64,000 bases of DNA from Rhodobacteraceae bacterium (ex Bugula neritina AB1) (GTDB lineage Bacteria; Pseudomonadota; Alphaproteobacteria; Rhodobacterales; Rhodobacteraceae): assembly GCA_001730095.1 (NCBI GenBank), contig MDLF01000047.1, positions 66,247 to 130,246 on the forward strand, given 5' to 3'. The notes below the pieces were generated by a model, which was given only the letters and a program-made list of their open reading frames with translations, was not told where the DNA came from and did no database searches. Below, one piece after another: positions 45,830 to 54,542 of the stretch (position 1 is the first letter of the stretch; each line of letters opens with the position of its first letter). The translations under genes and the position numbers were made by a program.

Positions 45830-46207
45830 TTAGGCGGCGCCGGGCGCGGCATGTGCCGGAAATCCCCCACAGCCGAGCGCGTGATGCAAATCCGCTAGCT
45901 TCTCAATATGCTCAGGTTGCAGAACCCGGTGGTCCAGGTCCCAATGACGCAGCCGGCTGCACAGATCCTCAAGAGCCATCGCAGCGACGTCCTGCGGCAA
46001 TGGAGACAAGGACAAAGCCCGGTCAATCATTTCGGCCCGGCACAACAGGACCGTCAGTTCGTCCAGAGCCAGCTGGCGGGCGTCTCCCGCTGACGAATGC
46101 CCATGCAGGCGCTGATAACAACTTAGAGCAAAGCCGTGCAGCAGTTTGAGCTGGTCCGCAACATCCGCAGAAAGTGGCCTTTGCTGAAACATCGAAATTC
46201 CAGACAT
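45830..46207 (-). CDS. Hypothetical helical protein, 125 residues
   Basis: Starts at the ATG at 46207, five bases after the aldolase stop. The sequence is predicted helical with many Leu, Ala and His (LKLLHGFALSCYQRLHGH; LRHWDLDHRVLQ). No signal peptide, membrane segment or known motif. Its position at the end of the upstream gene group (SagB-like to aldolase) suggests a small accessory or regulatory protein of the pathway. The function is unknown. Confidence 0.55.
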   Translation of the reverse strand: MSGISMFQQRPLSADVADQLKLLHGFALSCYQRLHGHSSAGDARQLALDELTVLLCRAEMIDRALSLSPLPQDVAAMALEDLCSRLRHWDLDHRVLQPEHIEKLADLHHALGCGGFPAHAAPGAA

Positions 46208-46212
46208 TGCTT

Positions 46213-46974
46213 TCAGTACCTTTGCTGCGGCAGCTGCCGGCCTTCGCGGACACGAGCCAGCTTGCGCTCGAGATAACTCCAATACGTGCTGACAGCCGCG
46301 TCGGAAAAGATGAACTCTTCCTTCTCCGTGATGTCACTCCCCTCGGATCCGGAGATATGGCCGCTTGCCTCTGCCCTTAGCTGCAAGGCGCAGGCTTGCT
46401 CCAGGCAAACAGCCAGAACTGCAGCTTCCTGGATTGTACCGCCAACCGTAACCAGACCGTGGTTCTTCAGCAGCACCGCCTTGCCAGCGCCCAGGGCGTC
46501 CGCCAGCCGGCCTGCCGTGTTTAAGTCCAGAATAGTATTGGTGGTCAGGTCAAAGTAGCCGAGCGCCCCCGCAAAAACGCATCCATCATGGCTCAGCGGG
46601 ACTAGCGGCCGCCGCTTCGCACCAAAAATGAGCGCGTTGGGAGCATGTGTGTGAACAATGGCGTTTACTCCCGGGCAGCGCGCATAGACAGCGCTGTGAA
46701 TGGGCCACTCGGGAGGGACGGTCACTGTACCAGACAGCCTGCCGCCATCCATGCCGCATAGAGCGAATGATGTGCTGGACGCCTCTTCAAACCCCATCGC
46801 CGCGCCCCGGATCCAATATTCGGCGGAAGATCCACGGCGTGCAGAGATCTGGCCATGGTTCAGGTCGTTTTGCCCTTCCATGTACAGGATGTGGCAAGCC
46901 GTGGTCAGCCGTTTGATCAGCGCCTTGTCCAGCGGCGCCCCCACTGCGCCCTCAGCACGAGCCGGCATATTCAT
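46213..46974 (-). CDS. Class II aldolase/adducin-family protein
   Basis: 253 residues. Zinc-ligand motifs of L-fuculose-phosphate-aldolase-type enzymes are present: IVHTHAPNA and KNHGLVTVG, with an N-terminal NHGQISAR loop. It could catalyse aldol or retro-aldol chemistry or a decarboxylation on a small hydroxy-acid. Its ATG overlaps the stop of the carrier-protein gene, so it belongs to the same pathway. The substrate is unknown. Confidence 0.83.
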   Translation of the reverse strand: MNMPARAEGAVGAPLDKALIKRLTTACHILYMEGQNDLNHGQISARRGSSAEYWIRGAAMGFEEASSTSFALCGMDGGRLSGTVTVPPEWPIHSAVYARCPGVNAIVHTHAPNALIFGAKRRPLVPLSHDGCVFAGALGYFDLTTNTILDLNTAGRLADALGAGKAVLLKNHGLVTVGGTIQEAAVLAVCLEQACALQLRAEASGHISGSEGSDITEKEEFIFSDAAVSTYWSYLERKLARVREGRQLPQQRY

Positions 46975-47231
46975 GCCACCACCTCCAGTGCCAACTGCAC
47001 CTGGACAAACTCTGCGATGGTTGCAGTGTTTTGCAGGAAAGAAGCATCCTCATTCATGTCGATAACGACGCCGAATTCCGCCTCCAGCCTCATGATTACC
47101 GTCAAGATTTTCATGGAGTCCATGCCGGCGCTTATCAGATCGCCCTTAGCGGCATGCAATTTCTCCACACTGACGGCACCGCCGCTCGCCATTGAAACCA
47201 CCGCTTCAACGCGGGAAAGCAGGTCATGCAT
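46971..47231 (-). CDS. Stand-alone acyl/peptidyl carrier protein
   Basis: 86 residues from the ATG at 47231, with CAGGAG 8 bases upstream; the longer open frame lacks support. The phosphopantetheine site reads AGMDSMKI. The four-helix carrier pattern and length are normal for a free carrier. Its start overlaps the 3' end of the acyl-AMP ligase gene and its stop overlaps the aldolase gene, so it is probably charged by that ligase and presents the acyl group to the adjacent acyl-CoA-dehydrogenase-like enzyme. Confidence 0.85.
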   Translation of the reverse strand: MHDLLSRVEAVVSMASGGAVSVEKLHAAKGDLISAGMDSMKILTVIMRLEAEFGVVIDMNEDASFLQNTATIAEFVQVQLALEVVA

Positions 47232-48648
47232 TTTGAAATCTCCTGTTGCGAAATCGGGACCGAAGGCCGACAGCATCAATCTTGCCAGCTGCATTCCGTG
47301 GCAAAGCGGAAGCAAACTGAATTTTCTGAGGGATCTTGAAAGCCGCCAGCTGACAGCCCAGCTGGCGGCGGATAACAGCTTCGTCCGGCAGGTTCTGCCC
47401 GGCGACCACCGCGCATACGGCCATCCCTTGATCAGGGACAGGATCGCCAAACACAAATGCCTCGTCGACACCGGGCAGGCTCAGCAAGGCTCCTACCACC
47501 TCCGAGGACTCGAACTTCTTTCCGCCAACATCCAGGATGGCATCCCTGCGCCCCCGCAGAAACAGGCGTCCCTCGGAGATCACGGCTAAGTCCGAGGTCA
47601 CATAGAACCCATCTGCCGTCAGCCTCTTCTCAAGCTCACCTGGGCGGTTTAGGTACCGTGTCGCCAGATAGGGCGTGCGGACCTGGAGCACACCGTTCTC
47701 GGTTCGCATCAGGCATCCCTGCAATGCGGTGCCGTTTCCGCATGCAGCCGCCAAATCCGCTTCCGTCGTGACGGGCCCTGCTTCGGCAATTCCATAGTAG
47801 TTGGAAACATCCAGCCCGTACTGTGCCTTCAGCGCATTGCGGGTATCATCGCTGAGCGAGGAGGCCGCAGAATACACCTGCTGCAGGCTTGCCGGCAGTT
47901 TGTTCCGGGCTAGCCCGGAACTCGCCAGAAGCTTGTAAAATGCCGGGAAGCCGATCAGCCGGGTCACGTGATGCCTTGCAGCTTCGCGCAGTACTTGCGG
48001 AGGGCTTGCCCAGCCGCTGTAGATAACAAGCTGCGCCCCGCTCAAAAACGTGGCGGCAAGGGATGTATTGAAGGCAAGCCCATTGAAGAAGCCGGCCAGG
48101 CACAGGGTTATGTCGCTGCTTTCCATGCGGTTTGAACGCATCCAAACCCGGCCGGCTTCCAAAACCGCAGTGTGACTGAACTCGAGGCATTTCGGCGCGC
48201 TGCTCGTACCGCTGGTAAACCGGCAGACGGCCGTGGAAGGGTGCAGCAAATTGGTCTTGTCGGCTGCAGGAAACGCATACAGCTGCAGGCCTTGCCATTC
48301 GCCAATACGAGGCAGATCAAACTCCCATTCCGTGGCGACGAGCAGGACATCCAGCTGAACATCCCTCGCAATGGCCCCGATCTCAGTCCGGCTAAGCTTG
48401 TCGTCAATCAGAAATGGCACTTTGCCAGCTTTGACAGCCCCATACATCGCTGCGAGGTAGAGGGCCGAGTTTGGCAGTGCGAACCCCAGCCTCGCGGGGA
48501 TCTGAGAGCCGGCAAACCACCTCGCCCATGCCTGGATCTGACCAGCAAACTCAGAATAGCTCCAGCTCGTGCTCAGGCAGTGCAAGGCCGGGCGATCCGC
48601 AAAGCGGAGGCAAGCGTCCAGTACACTATCAGCAAGGTTTACATTCAT
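47224..48648 (-). CDS. Stand-alone acyl-AMP ligase (adenylate-forming enzyme)
   Basis: 474 residues from the ATG at 48648. The ATP-binding P-loop is FTSGTSSAPK. The motif YYGIAEAGPV and the C-terminal GGKKFESSEV and NAAGKID (catalytic Lys) fit the ANL superfamily. The pocket region (AGFFNGLAFNT) lacks the Asp that binds an amino group in amino-acid-activating domains. The substrate is therefore more likely a simple carboxylic acid than an amino acid. It probably loads the adjacent carrier protein, giving an acyl starter for the NRPS. Confidence 0.82.
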   Translation of the reverse strand: MNVNLADSVLDACLRFADRPALHCLSTSWSYSEFAGQIQAWARWFAGSQIPARLGFALPNSALYLAAMYGAVKAGKVPFLIDDKLSRTEIGAIARDVQLDVLLVATEWEFDLPRIGEWQGLQLYAFPAADKTNLLHPSTAVCRFTSGTSSAPKCLEFSHTAVLEAGRVWMRSNRMESSDITLCLAGFFNGLAFNTSLAATFLSGAQLVIYSGWASPPQVLREAARHHVTRLIGFPAFYKLLASSGLARNKLPASLQQVYSAASSLSDDTRNALKAQYGLDVSNYYGIAEAGPVTTEADLAAACGNGTALQGCLMRTENGVLQVRTPYLATRYLNRPGELEKRLTADGFYVTSDLAVISEGRLFLRGRRDAILDVGGKKFESSEVVGALLSLPGVDEAFVFGDPVPDQGMAVCAVVAGQNLPDEAVIRRQLGCQLAAFKIPQKIQFASALPRNAAGKIDAVGLRSRFRNRRFQNA

Positions 48649-49829
48649 GAGGCTATTCCGGCGCGGGAAGGGGCAGGCCAACAGTGTTCAAGCGGGACAG
48701 GCAGGGAAGAGCCGAAAAAGGACATCAGCTGCGCCTCCCCGCCGCTGGAAAACTTGTGATGGGACAGGGAATGAGTGATCTGCGCGATTTCGTTCTCGGC
48801 CAGTGTTCCAGCCCCGCCGGCCATGTCCTGCGCATTGAGCGCCAGTTCAAAAGCATCCCGTATGGCCAGTGCCTTGAACCCCGCGACTTGCGCCTCGTTG
48901 AAACGGTTGCCTGCAATGTCGCGCAAAGTGGCAGTAATGGCCTGTTGTAAAACGGTGTGGCGCGCACGCGCCTTCGCTTTCCATCGCATAAATGCCGGAT
49001 GCTTTGAAAAAGCTGTGCCCAACACCTGGCGGCCCGCCAAATCCACCTCGACAACGCACCGCAGCCTGCCAAGCAACCGGGCTGCGGAGACAGCATTGAG
49101 CAGCCTTGACAGCGTCATCACCCGGTTCCACACCCGCAGTCGCTGCAATCCGGAGCTGAGAATATACTCCTGCGGTACAAATACACTGTCCATTTCAAGA
49201 GCGCCCTGAGAGTACATCGCTCCGCTTGCCGACTGCCGGGTCCGGGATCTGGACAACCCTGCCCCCCTTAACGGCAGGATTGCTGCATGGCTGATTGCTC
49301 CGCTTTGAAACGTGACAACCGAGAAATCGGCATGCGGCATGTTGACAGACAGCCACTTTCTGCCGCTGAGAAGAAATCCCCCTTGATGCCGCCTGCCTTC
49401 AGCAGGATGGGCCGGGTCACGGTCTGTATATGCCGTGCAAAAAACCACCTCGCCGCGCTGCACCGGGCCAAGCAGCTCGGCTGCGGCGGTTACATCACGG
49501 GCAAAATGCAGGGTTAGCGCTGCCACCAAGCCATGCACATAGATTGCCAGATCAAGCTCGCTCTTATGGTCATGACACAAGGCGTCAGACATCATTGCCA
49601 CAGCCCGCGCGGCATCAACTCCGGTCAGGCTTCGATCAGGCGGCGGCATCAGGCTGAACAGCCCAGCTGCCCCCAGTTCCTGCCAAAGCCCAGCCTGGTA
49701 AATCCCGTCCCTTTGCGCTTTCAGGCGATCCAGACTGTCAGGCGAGAGCAGCTCCTGGATTGCCCTGACCCTGGCATGGTCGCCGGGCGAAAAAAGGTCC
49801 TCAAGGCCTGGCTGTTGCATCAGTCCCAT
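48645..49829 (-). CDS. Acyl-CoA dehydrogenase-like flavoprotein
   Basis: 394 residues. It has the order of an acyl-CoA dehydrogenase: an N-terminal helical domain, a beta domain (VVFCTAYTDRDPAHPAEG; GFLLSGRKWLSVN), and a C-terminal helical domain with QDMAGGAGTLAENEIAQ and GGEAQ at the usual catalytic Glu position. In secondary-metabolite clusters such enzymes desaturate carrier-bound acyl or prolyl groups. Here it neighbours an acyl-AMP ligase and a free carrier, so desaturation of that carrier-bound acyl chain is the likely role. Confidence 0.8.
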   Translation of the reverse strand: MGLMQQPGLEDLFSPGDHARVRAIQELLSPDSLDRLKAQRDGIYQAGLWQELGAAGLFSLMPPPDRSLTGVDAARAVAMMSDALCHDHKSELDLAIYVHGLVAALTLHFARDVTAAAELLGPVQRGEVVFCTAYTDRDPAHPAEGRRHQGGFLLSGRKWLSVNMPHADFSVVTFQSGAISHAAILPLRGAGLSRSRTRQSASGAMYSQGALEMDSVFVPQEYILSSGLQRLRVWNRVMTLSRLLNAVSAARLLGRLRCVVEVDLAGRQVLGTAFSKHPAFMRWKAKARARHTVLQQAITATLRDIAGNRFNEAQVAGFKALAIRDAFELALNAQDMAGGAGTLAENEIAQITHSLSHHKFSSGGEAQLMSFFGSSLPVPLEHCWPAPSRAGIAS

Positions 49830-49834
49830 GACAG

Positions 49835-50677
49835 CTAGGCCTCAAGCCGGACGGCACACTCGGGCCTAGGCAGGCTCGCGGCAAAGACAGACATGTGATC
49901 AATGACCTCGTCCAGCCTGTCTTCCAGCAGCCGGTGGCTGTTGTCGACTTCAACAAGTTCATGTCTGGGCTCAGTAAGGCAACTGCGTAAAAAGCTTATT
50001 GGCTGAATCGGGTCCTGAGTGCCGCGCAGGACCAAGGCCGGCCCGGCAAACTCCCGCATTTTCTCCCATTCGAAACGGCCTACCGGCTTATTTTGCTGGG
50101 TCTTGACCCAAAAATGCTCTGGCTCACGCAGAAAGGCAGCAAGCGCGAACTGGTCCGAAAGAAAGTAATTCCGGTCTTCGCGAAACCCCCTGCCATGAGG
50201 ATCCACTAAATTCATCACCACCGCCAGCATGTAAGCATCAGCGGATAAAATCGCCTTCTTCATTGCCCCGTAAAAAAAGTCGATGAAACCGCTGTCGCGC
50301 TGCCGTACCAGCGGGCTTTGCAACACCGCCGGGCAGGCACCCAAGTGATGAGCGACATACAGGGCCAGCTCCGCATTTGAGCAGTAACCCACAATGACCG
50401 GATGGCGGATGCCCAGCCCGGAACAGGCGCAACGAACCTCTGCCAGAACTTCTTCGGGCGTCAGCGGTCGCTCCAGCCGGCTGGATTGTCCCATATTTGT
50501 ATTATCCAGAACAACACCCCCAATCGTGCCGGGGAACTGAGCATAGAAATCCGCAACCGTTGTTGTGTCACGGTACTCGGTACTGAGGACAACAAAACTT
50601 GGAGCGTCCAGAAAACGCGCCACGCTGCCGAAAGTAGAATAGGCCAGGCTCCGGCCCTGAAAGGAAATCTCACCCAT
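49835..50677 (-). CDS. Alpha/beta hydrolase with Cys at the elbow
   Basis: 280 residues. Alpha/beta-hydrolase order is visible: FVVLSTEYRD early strands, the nucleophile elbow VGYCSNAELAL, Asp in LRGTQDPIQP and His in DNSHRLLED. The elbow has Cys where Ser is usual and Asn in place of the last Gly (GYCSN). It lies six bases from the dehydrogenase gene, so it is part of the pathway, perhaps for hydrolysis or acyl transfer. The ATG at 50677 gives MGEISFQGRSLAY. Confidence 0.75.
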   Translation of the reverse strand: MGEISFQGRSLAYSTFGSVARFLDAPSFVVLSTEYRDTTTVADFYAQFPGTIGGVVLDNTNMGQSSRLERPLTPEEVLAEVRCACSGLGIRHPVIVGYCSNAELALYVAHHLGACPAVLQSPLVRQRDSGFIDFFYGAMKKAILSADAYMLAVVMNLVDPHGRGFREDRNYFLSDQFALAAFLREPEHFWVKTQQNKPVGRFEWEKMREFAGPALVLRGTQDPIQPISFLRSCLTEPRHELVEVDNSHRLLEDRLDEVIDHMSVFAASLPRPECAVRLEA

Positions 50678-50856
50678 GATTGCGCTTCCCTGAAATGGCT
50701 TTGGCTGGCTTGGATGGTGGAAACAGAACGCGGGCTGCTATTGCCACCGCGTCTCGGGCCATGCCGACGCGTTCCGCACGCGGCCTCAGCGGCCCTGTTC
50801 CCAGGCCCCTAGCGAGCCCTTGCCCGCCTACGTTCTGCAGCGGCAAAGCCGACATC

Positions 50857-51549
50857 TCAGGCTTCATCGCTTTCCCGCTGCATGACAAAATTAATCAGGC
50901 TGTCCTCGTGATAGAGCCCGGCCGGGCAGGACTGAATGAAGCCGATGCCTATCATTACTCCCGCTGCTGAAGAGCTGCGGTTCAGAAGACGGTGCGTGAC
51001 TTCAATTCGTTCCCCGGCACCGGCCGCCACAAATAGGTGCTCGCTCACGCCATCCCCCATACGCAACGAAGAGATCGGCGCGGCACTGTCTTCCACACGG
51101 CTTTCCCAGGCATCCCTCCAAGAGATTGCAGTTGCGCTGGGGCTGTCAGCCTTTTCGCTGTGGTGCAGGTCGACCACGGCGGCCTCCCAGCCACCCAGTT
51201 TCTGAGCAAAGCTCGCGGCCAATTCTATTTGTGCTTTGGCGAGCAGGGCGCCCATGCTGAAATTGCCCACACTCAGCACTGCGGAATGTTCCGCCCTTTG
51301 CCGCAGTAGCGCGTAATGCTCCGGGTGCAGGCCGCTTGTTCCGGTGATCAGCGAAAACGGTGCTGAACTTGAAAGCTCCAGCAGCCGGTGCAAAGCGGCT
51401 TCATGCGTGAAGTCGATAACAATTGCATGGCTGGGCATGCCGGAAATACAAAGCCCGGCTTCCGCATCGCTCAGGCCGCGCAAAGAAAATACTTCCATCT
51501 GACAGTTGGCATGCCTGTTGGCGCAAGCCAGCCGGACAGCCTGCGCCAT
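50857..51549 (-). CDS. DapB-like reductase missing the N-terminal nucleotide loop
   Basis: 230 residues. It is clearly homologous to 4-hydroxy-tetrahydrodipicolinate reductase: VIDFTHEAALH, TGTSGL, NFSMGA, DLHHSEKADSPSATA (substrate site with HH, K and T) and RMGDGVSEH are in order. The first residues MAQAVRLACA align to the segment right after the GxxGRMG loop. The first beta strand and the NAD(P)-binding glycine loop are therefore absent, and an in-frame TGA lies just upstream. It may be a non-redox DapB relative recruited into the NRPS pathway, or a damaged gene. Confidence 0.78.
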   Translation of the reverse strand: MAQAVRLACANRHANCQMEVFSLRGLSDAEAGLCISGMPSHAIVIDFTHEAALHRLLELSSSAPFSLITGTSGLHPEHYALLRQRAEHSAVLSVGNFSMGALLAKAQIELAASFAQKLGGWEAAVVDLHHSEKADSPSATAISWRDAWESRVEDSAAPISSLRMGDGVSEHLFVAAGAGERIEVTHRLLNRSSSAAGVMIGIGFIQSCPAGLYHEDSLINFVMQRESDEA

Positions 51550-51698
51550 TTTTCATTTCCGAATTCATTTCTTTTTGAAACGTCACGAACACCACCCCTC
51601 TTCACAAACGGCGATTTGCAAGACTCAATTCTTCGATCTCAAAACCAGGGTGCGCCATTCCAGCACGCCGCCCCCCTTTTTCAAAAGAGGATCTATCT

Positions 51699-52919
51699 TC
51701 AAACTTCTTGAAAGGAGACTTTCCCCACTTCCCCTAAAAGATCGCTCAGGACTCTGGGAACTGACTCCCTCTCGCGATCAACCTTTCTCCCATTCACGTG
51801 CCCTACCCCCAAAACAAGCGCGTAGATTGGAAGGCTCCCCTTTGCATTCTTCAGGACATTGGACAGTTTCAAAACCTCAAATCCACCAACACAGCAAATT
51901 GGCACATTCATGTGCGTTGCGGCTAGGTAGAACATTTGGCCAAGGAAACCGGAGGATATTCCCGCATCAAAGAGGTCACGCTCCGAATTTGAATTCAGAC
52001 AGAATGAAATGAGGGAACTTGATGTTTCAGTGAAACCTTGCCCCAAGAAAGTATTCGAGATCAGCCCTAGACTATTTTCCAGCAGGGGCTGGCGTTCCGG
52101 CTGTCCCCCGTTCTGTTCGTAAATGTTCCAGACACCCGTTTTTTCCTTGATGGCCGCCTTCACGCGTATGGGTACTCCCGGCCCGAAAACAGCCCCCAGT
52201 CCGGCTCCCGAAGCATGTTTGGCCAGCCCGACAACCCGGGCCTGCCCCAAACAGTCTCCGCTAAACCCTTCAGCGGAACGACGCCGCGTTACCGCCGCCG
52301 AGAAATCGTTCCAAGTCATACCATTAAGAAGGGGCAGCGTCTCCATGCCGCCCAACCAGCCGGCGTCCCGTACACTGTCCCAAGAGGACTCGGAGAATGG
52401 CAAAGCGACCTCCGGATGCAGTTCCTGAATACGGCCCAAGACGTCCGGGGAAAACGGGTCGAAACGCTTGCCCCCCAATGTTATCGCAGCCACAATGACC
52501 GGTCCCGAGCGGCCAAAGACGGAGCGAATCTTCTTTTCTCCGGAAAAGACCCTGGCCCTGAAGGGAGTTCCCGAAGTTTTGGCTCCCGCAATAAGACTTC
52601 CCAACACATGGCCGCAGTCCTGCAGCCCGTAAAAAAATCCGCGGCTTCCGTATTTTGAAACCGTCCGCTCCGGAAGATACAGGATATAAATGGATATAGA
52701 TTCGAAATCCGAAAGCACACCCGCTTCCATCACTTCACCAATGTCGCCAATTTCGAAAGCCGAGTGAAACTTCGCCCCATCTGCCCCATGAGGCGCTAGG
52801 ATAAATTGATACGGATAAATTGCGCCGGCGGAAGGGGCTGGAAAGCTGCCGGTATCAGAATAACTGCCCGTTAAGCACTTTTTGACAATTTCATTCAAAC
52901 AGAGAGACACTTTTGCCAC
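51699..52919 (-). CDS. SagB-like nitroreductase-family flavoprotein, two-domain
   Basis: 406 residues. The first half has the SagB signature SAGAIYPYQFIL and SRGFFYGLQDCGHVLGSL. The second half starts with a fresh TRRRSAEGF segment and ends with SGFLGQMFYLAATHMNVP, as in a second FMN-binding nitroreductase domain. Relatives oxidise azolines in peptides or act as FMN-dependent dehydrogenases. In this cluster it may oxidise an amino-acid-derived ring or a carrier-bound residue. Bases are noticeably more AT-rich than in the NRPS genes, suggesting a different origin. Confidence 0.75.
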   Translation of the reverse strand: MAKVSLCLNEIVKKCLTGSYSDTGSFPAPSAGAIYPYQFILAPHGADGAKFHSAFEIGDIGEVMEAGVLSDFESISIYILYLPERTVSKYGSRGFFYGLQDCGHVLGSLIAGAKTSGTPFRARVFSGEKKIRSVFGRSGPVIVAAITLGGKRFDPFSPDVLGRIQELHPEVALPFSESSWDSVRDAGWLGGMETLPLLNGMTWNDFSAAVTRRRSAEGFSGDCLGQARVVGLAKHASGAGLGAVFGPGVPIRVKAAIKEKTGVWNIYEQNGGQPERQPLLENSLGLISNTFLGQGFTETSSSLISFCLNSNSERDLFDAGISSGFLGQMFYLAATHMNVPICCVGGFEVLKLSNVLKNAKGSLPIYALVLGVGHVNGRKVDRERESVPRVLSDLLGEVGKVSFQEV

Positions 52920-53188
52920 CTTGACAATTCAATTTCGAAACACCCTTCATCACACAGCAATGGCGTTAGAGGGCCATCCCGCGTGTAACATTGCTCAACA
53001 ACTGAAATCCACCCAAGGTTATCATTTACCTCTCATGCGTGCGTATAGTGATCTATTTCGATCGTCAATCCCTCTTGAGGGGCTCGTTGCTTTTTCACCC
53101 TCCTAAGAAACACCTGCAAGCAAACAACCATTCTTGCCGAGCCGCACACTTCAGAGCTGTGGGAAAATATTTCAATTGAGAAAGTGAA

Positions 53189-54406
53189 TCAGGGAAATTC
53201 TTTGGCCGCGGACTGGCCGCTTTGAATTCCTCCGGAGGCCATTTTCTTCTGCAGGGCCAAGATGGCCAGGAAGGCAATGCCCAGCATGACCGCAGCAAAG
53301 CTGCAGACAGCCTCCCATCCATACGTAACGGCAAGAACCGACGCGATCGGAGTTGCAACAGCAAAGCTAGAGGAAACCAGAAAATTACTGGCGCCCTCCG
53401 CCGTCCTGCGCAATCCCGCCTCCATGGTCGCAAGCAGAGACGTGCCTGCAATGAACATCAGGTTCCACCCGATGCCGATCATGATCATAACAACAAGGAA
53501 GTTGGCGAAGGCGACCCCTGCAAAGCCGGCACAAAGACCGATTCCGCTGAACACAATCCCTAGAATTATTGTATTCGCCGAGCCGATGAGTCTGATGACG
53601 CGGGGCGTCAGGACCGAGGGGGCAAACATAGCCAGGAAATGCCACTGTATCACTTGCGTCGTGTCGGAATAGTCGAACCCGCAATCAAACATGGTCATTG
53701 GGGTGGCATCCATGACAACCGCCATCGCAAGAAAGGAGACCACAGCCGCAACGGTGCCCGTAACGAAAGCCGGCAGCAGCAAGACCTTCCTAAGAGGTTC
53801 GGACGGTGCCGTGTCTCCCTTCCTGCTTTGTGCGGCAGCGGATTGCAAAAACAGGTAAAGGGCAGCGCTTGCAAGACACAGAAGAACACAGACGCCAAAT
53901 GGTGCAAGGAAAGGGATAGGCAGCAATGGATTGGTCCACCGTGAAATCGCAGGCCCCAGAAAGGCGGCAAGGATCCCGCTGGACACAACAAACGATACCG
54001 CCTGCCGCTTCTGGTCAGGACTGGAGAACAGTTCTGCGGCAGCATACCGAGTGTATTCGCCAAAGCCGCTCAAAGCGCCCAGAAAGGGAGTTGAGACAAC
54101 CAGCAGCCAAAAGCTGCCGGTGTAGACCGCATAGCAGCAGGCCGCCCCGCCTGCGGCAGCAACAAGACTGCCTGTCACAAATGCCGGGCGGCGTCCCAGC
54201 CGCCTCATCAAAAAGGCTGCCGGGATCGTTGAAAGGCATGACCCGATAACTTCCGTCGTAAGGGGAAGCAGCACCAAGTGCTTGTTTGGAGCCATGTTAT
54301 AGCCGGCTGCGGCGCAAATGGTGAGCACTGCAGCCATCAAACTGAAAGCCAAGCCCTCACACAAAACCAGTATGATCAGGTTTCGAGAGAACACATTCCA
54401 CCCCAT
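53189..54406 (-). CDS. MFS transporter
   Basis: 405 residues with about 12 hydrophobic segments and an MFS loop motif (FLMRRLGRRPAFVTG) between helices 2 and 3. It lies upstream of the tailoring genes on the same strand, 269 bases from the SagB-like start, with no gene in between. It may be a second exporter or a resistance pump for the cluster's product. The substrate is unknown. Confidence 0.83.
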   Translation of the reverse strand: MGWNVFSRNLIILVLCEGLAFSLMAAVLTICAAAGYNMAPNKHLVLLPLTTEVIGSCLSTIPAAFLMRRLGRRPAFVTGSLVAAAGGAACCYAVYTGSFWLLVVSTPFLGALSGFGEYTRYAAAELFSSPDQKRQAVSFVVSSGILAAFLGPAISRWTNPLLPIPFLAPFGVCVLLCLASAALYLFLQSAAAQSRKGDTAPSEPLRKVLLLPAFVTGTVAAVVSFLAMAVVMDATPMTMFDCGFDYSDTTQVIQWHFLAMFAPSVLTPRVIRLIGSANTIILGIVFSGIGLCAGFAGVAFANFLVVMIMIGIGWNLMFIAGTSLLATMEAGLRRTAEGASNFLVSSSFAVATPIASVLAVTYGWEAVCSFAAVMLGIAFLAILALQKKMASGGIQSGQSAAKEFP

Positions 54407-54542
54407 GTAACCCAGCTGCCTATTTTCACAATCTCTTAGTGAAATCCCTCCATGGCATGAATGCCATAACGACCTCGTTTCATGCCATACAGGGTGTCTT
54501 CAGCTCAGTTCCTGAACCGCTGGATGCAGAGGTAGGCAGGTC

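Noticed and set aside
46971..49829. Assignment of the ligase/carrier/dehydrogenase trio as a pyrrole-2-carboxyl (PltF/L/E-type) system
   Set aside because: The ligase pocket lacks the Asp that amino-acid-activating enzymes use, so proline is not supported. Only the general acyl-desaturation idea was kept.
52882..53106. A 74-codon plus-strand ORF in the gap before the SagB-like gene
   Set aside because: It overlaps the start region of the SagB-like gene on the other strand, and no motif is seen.
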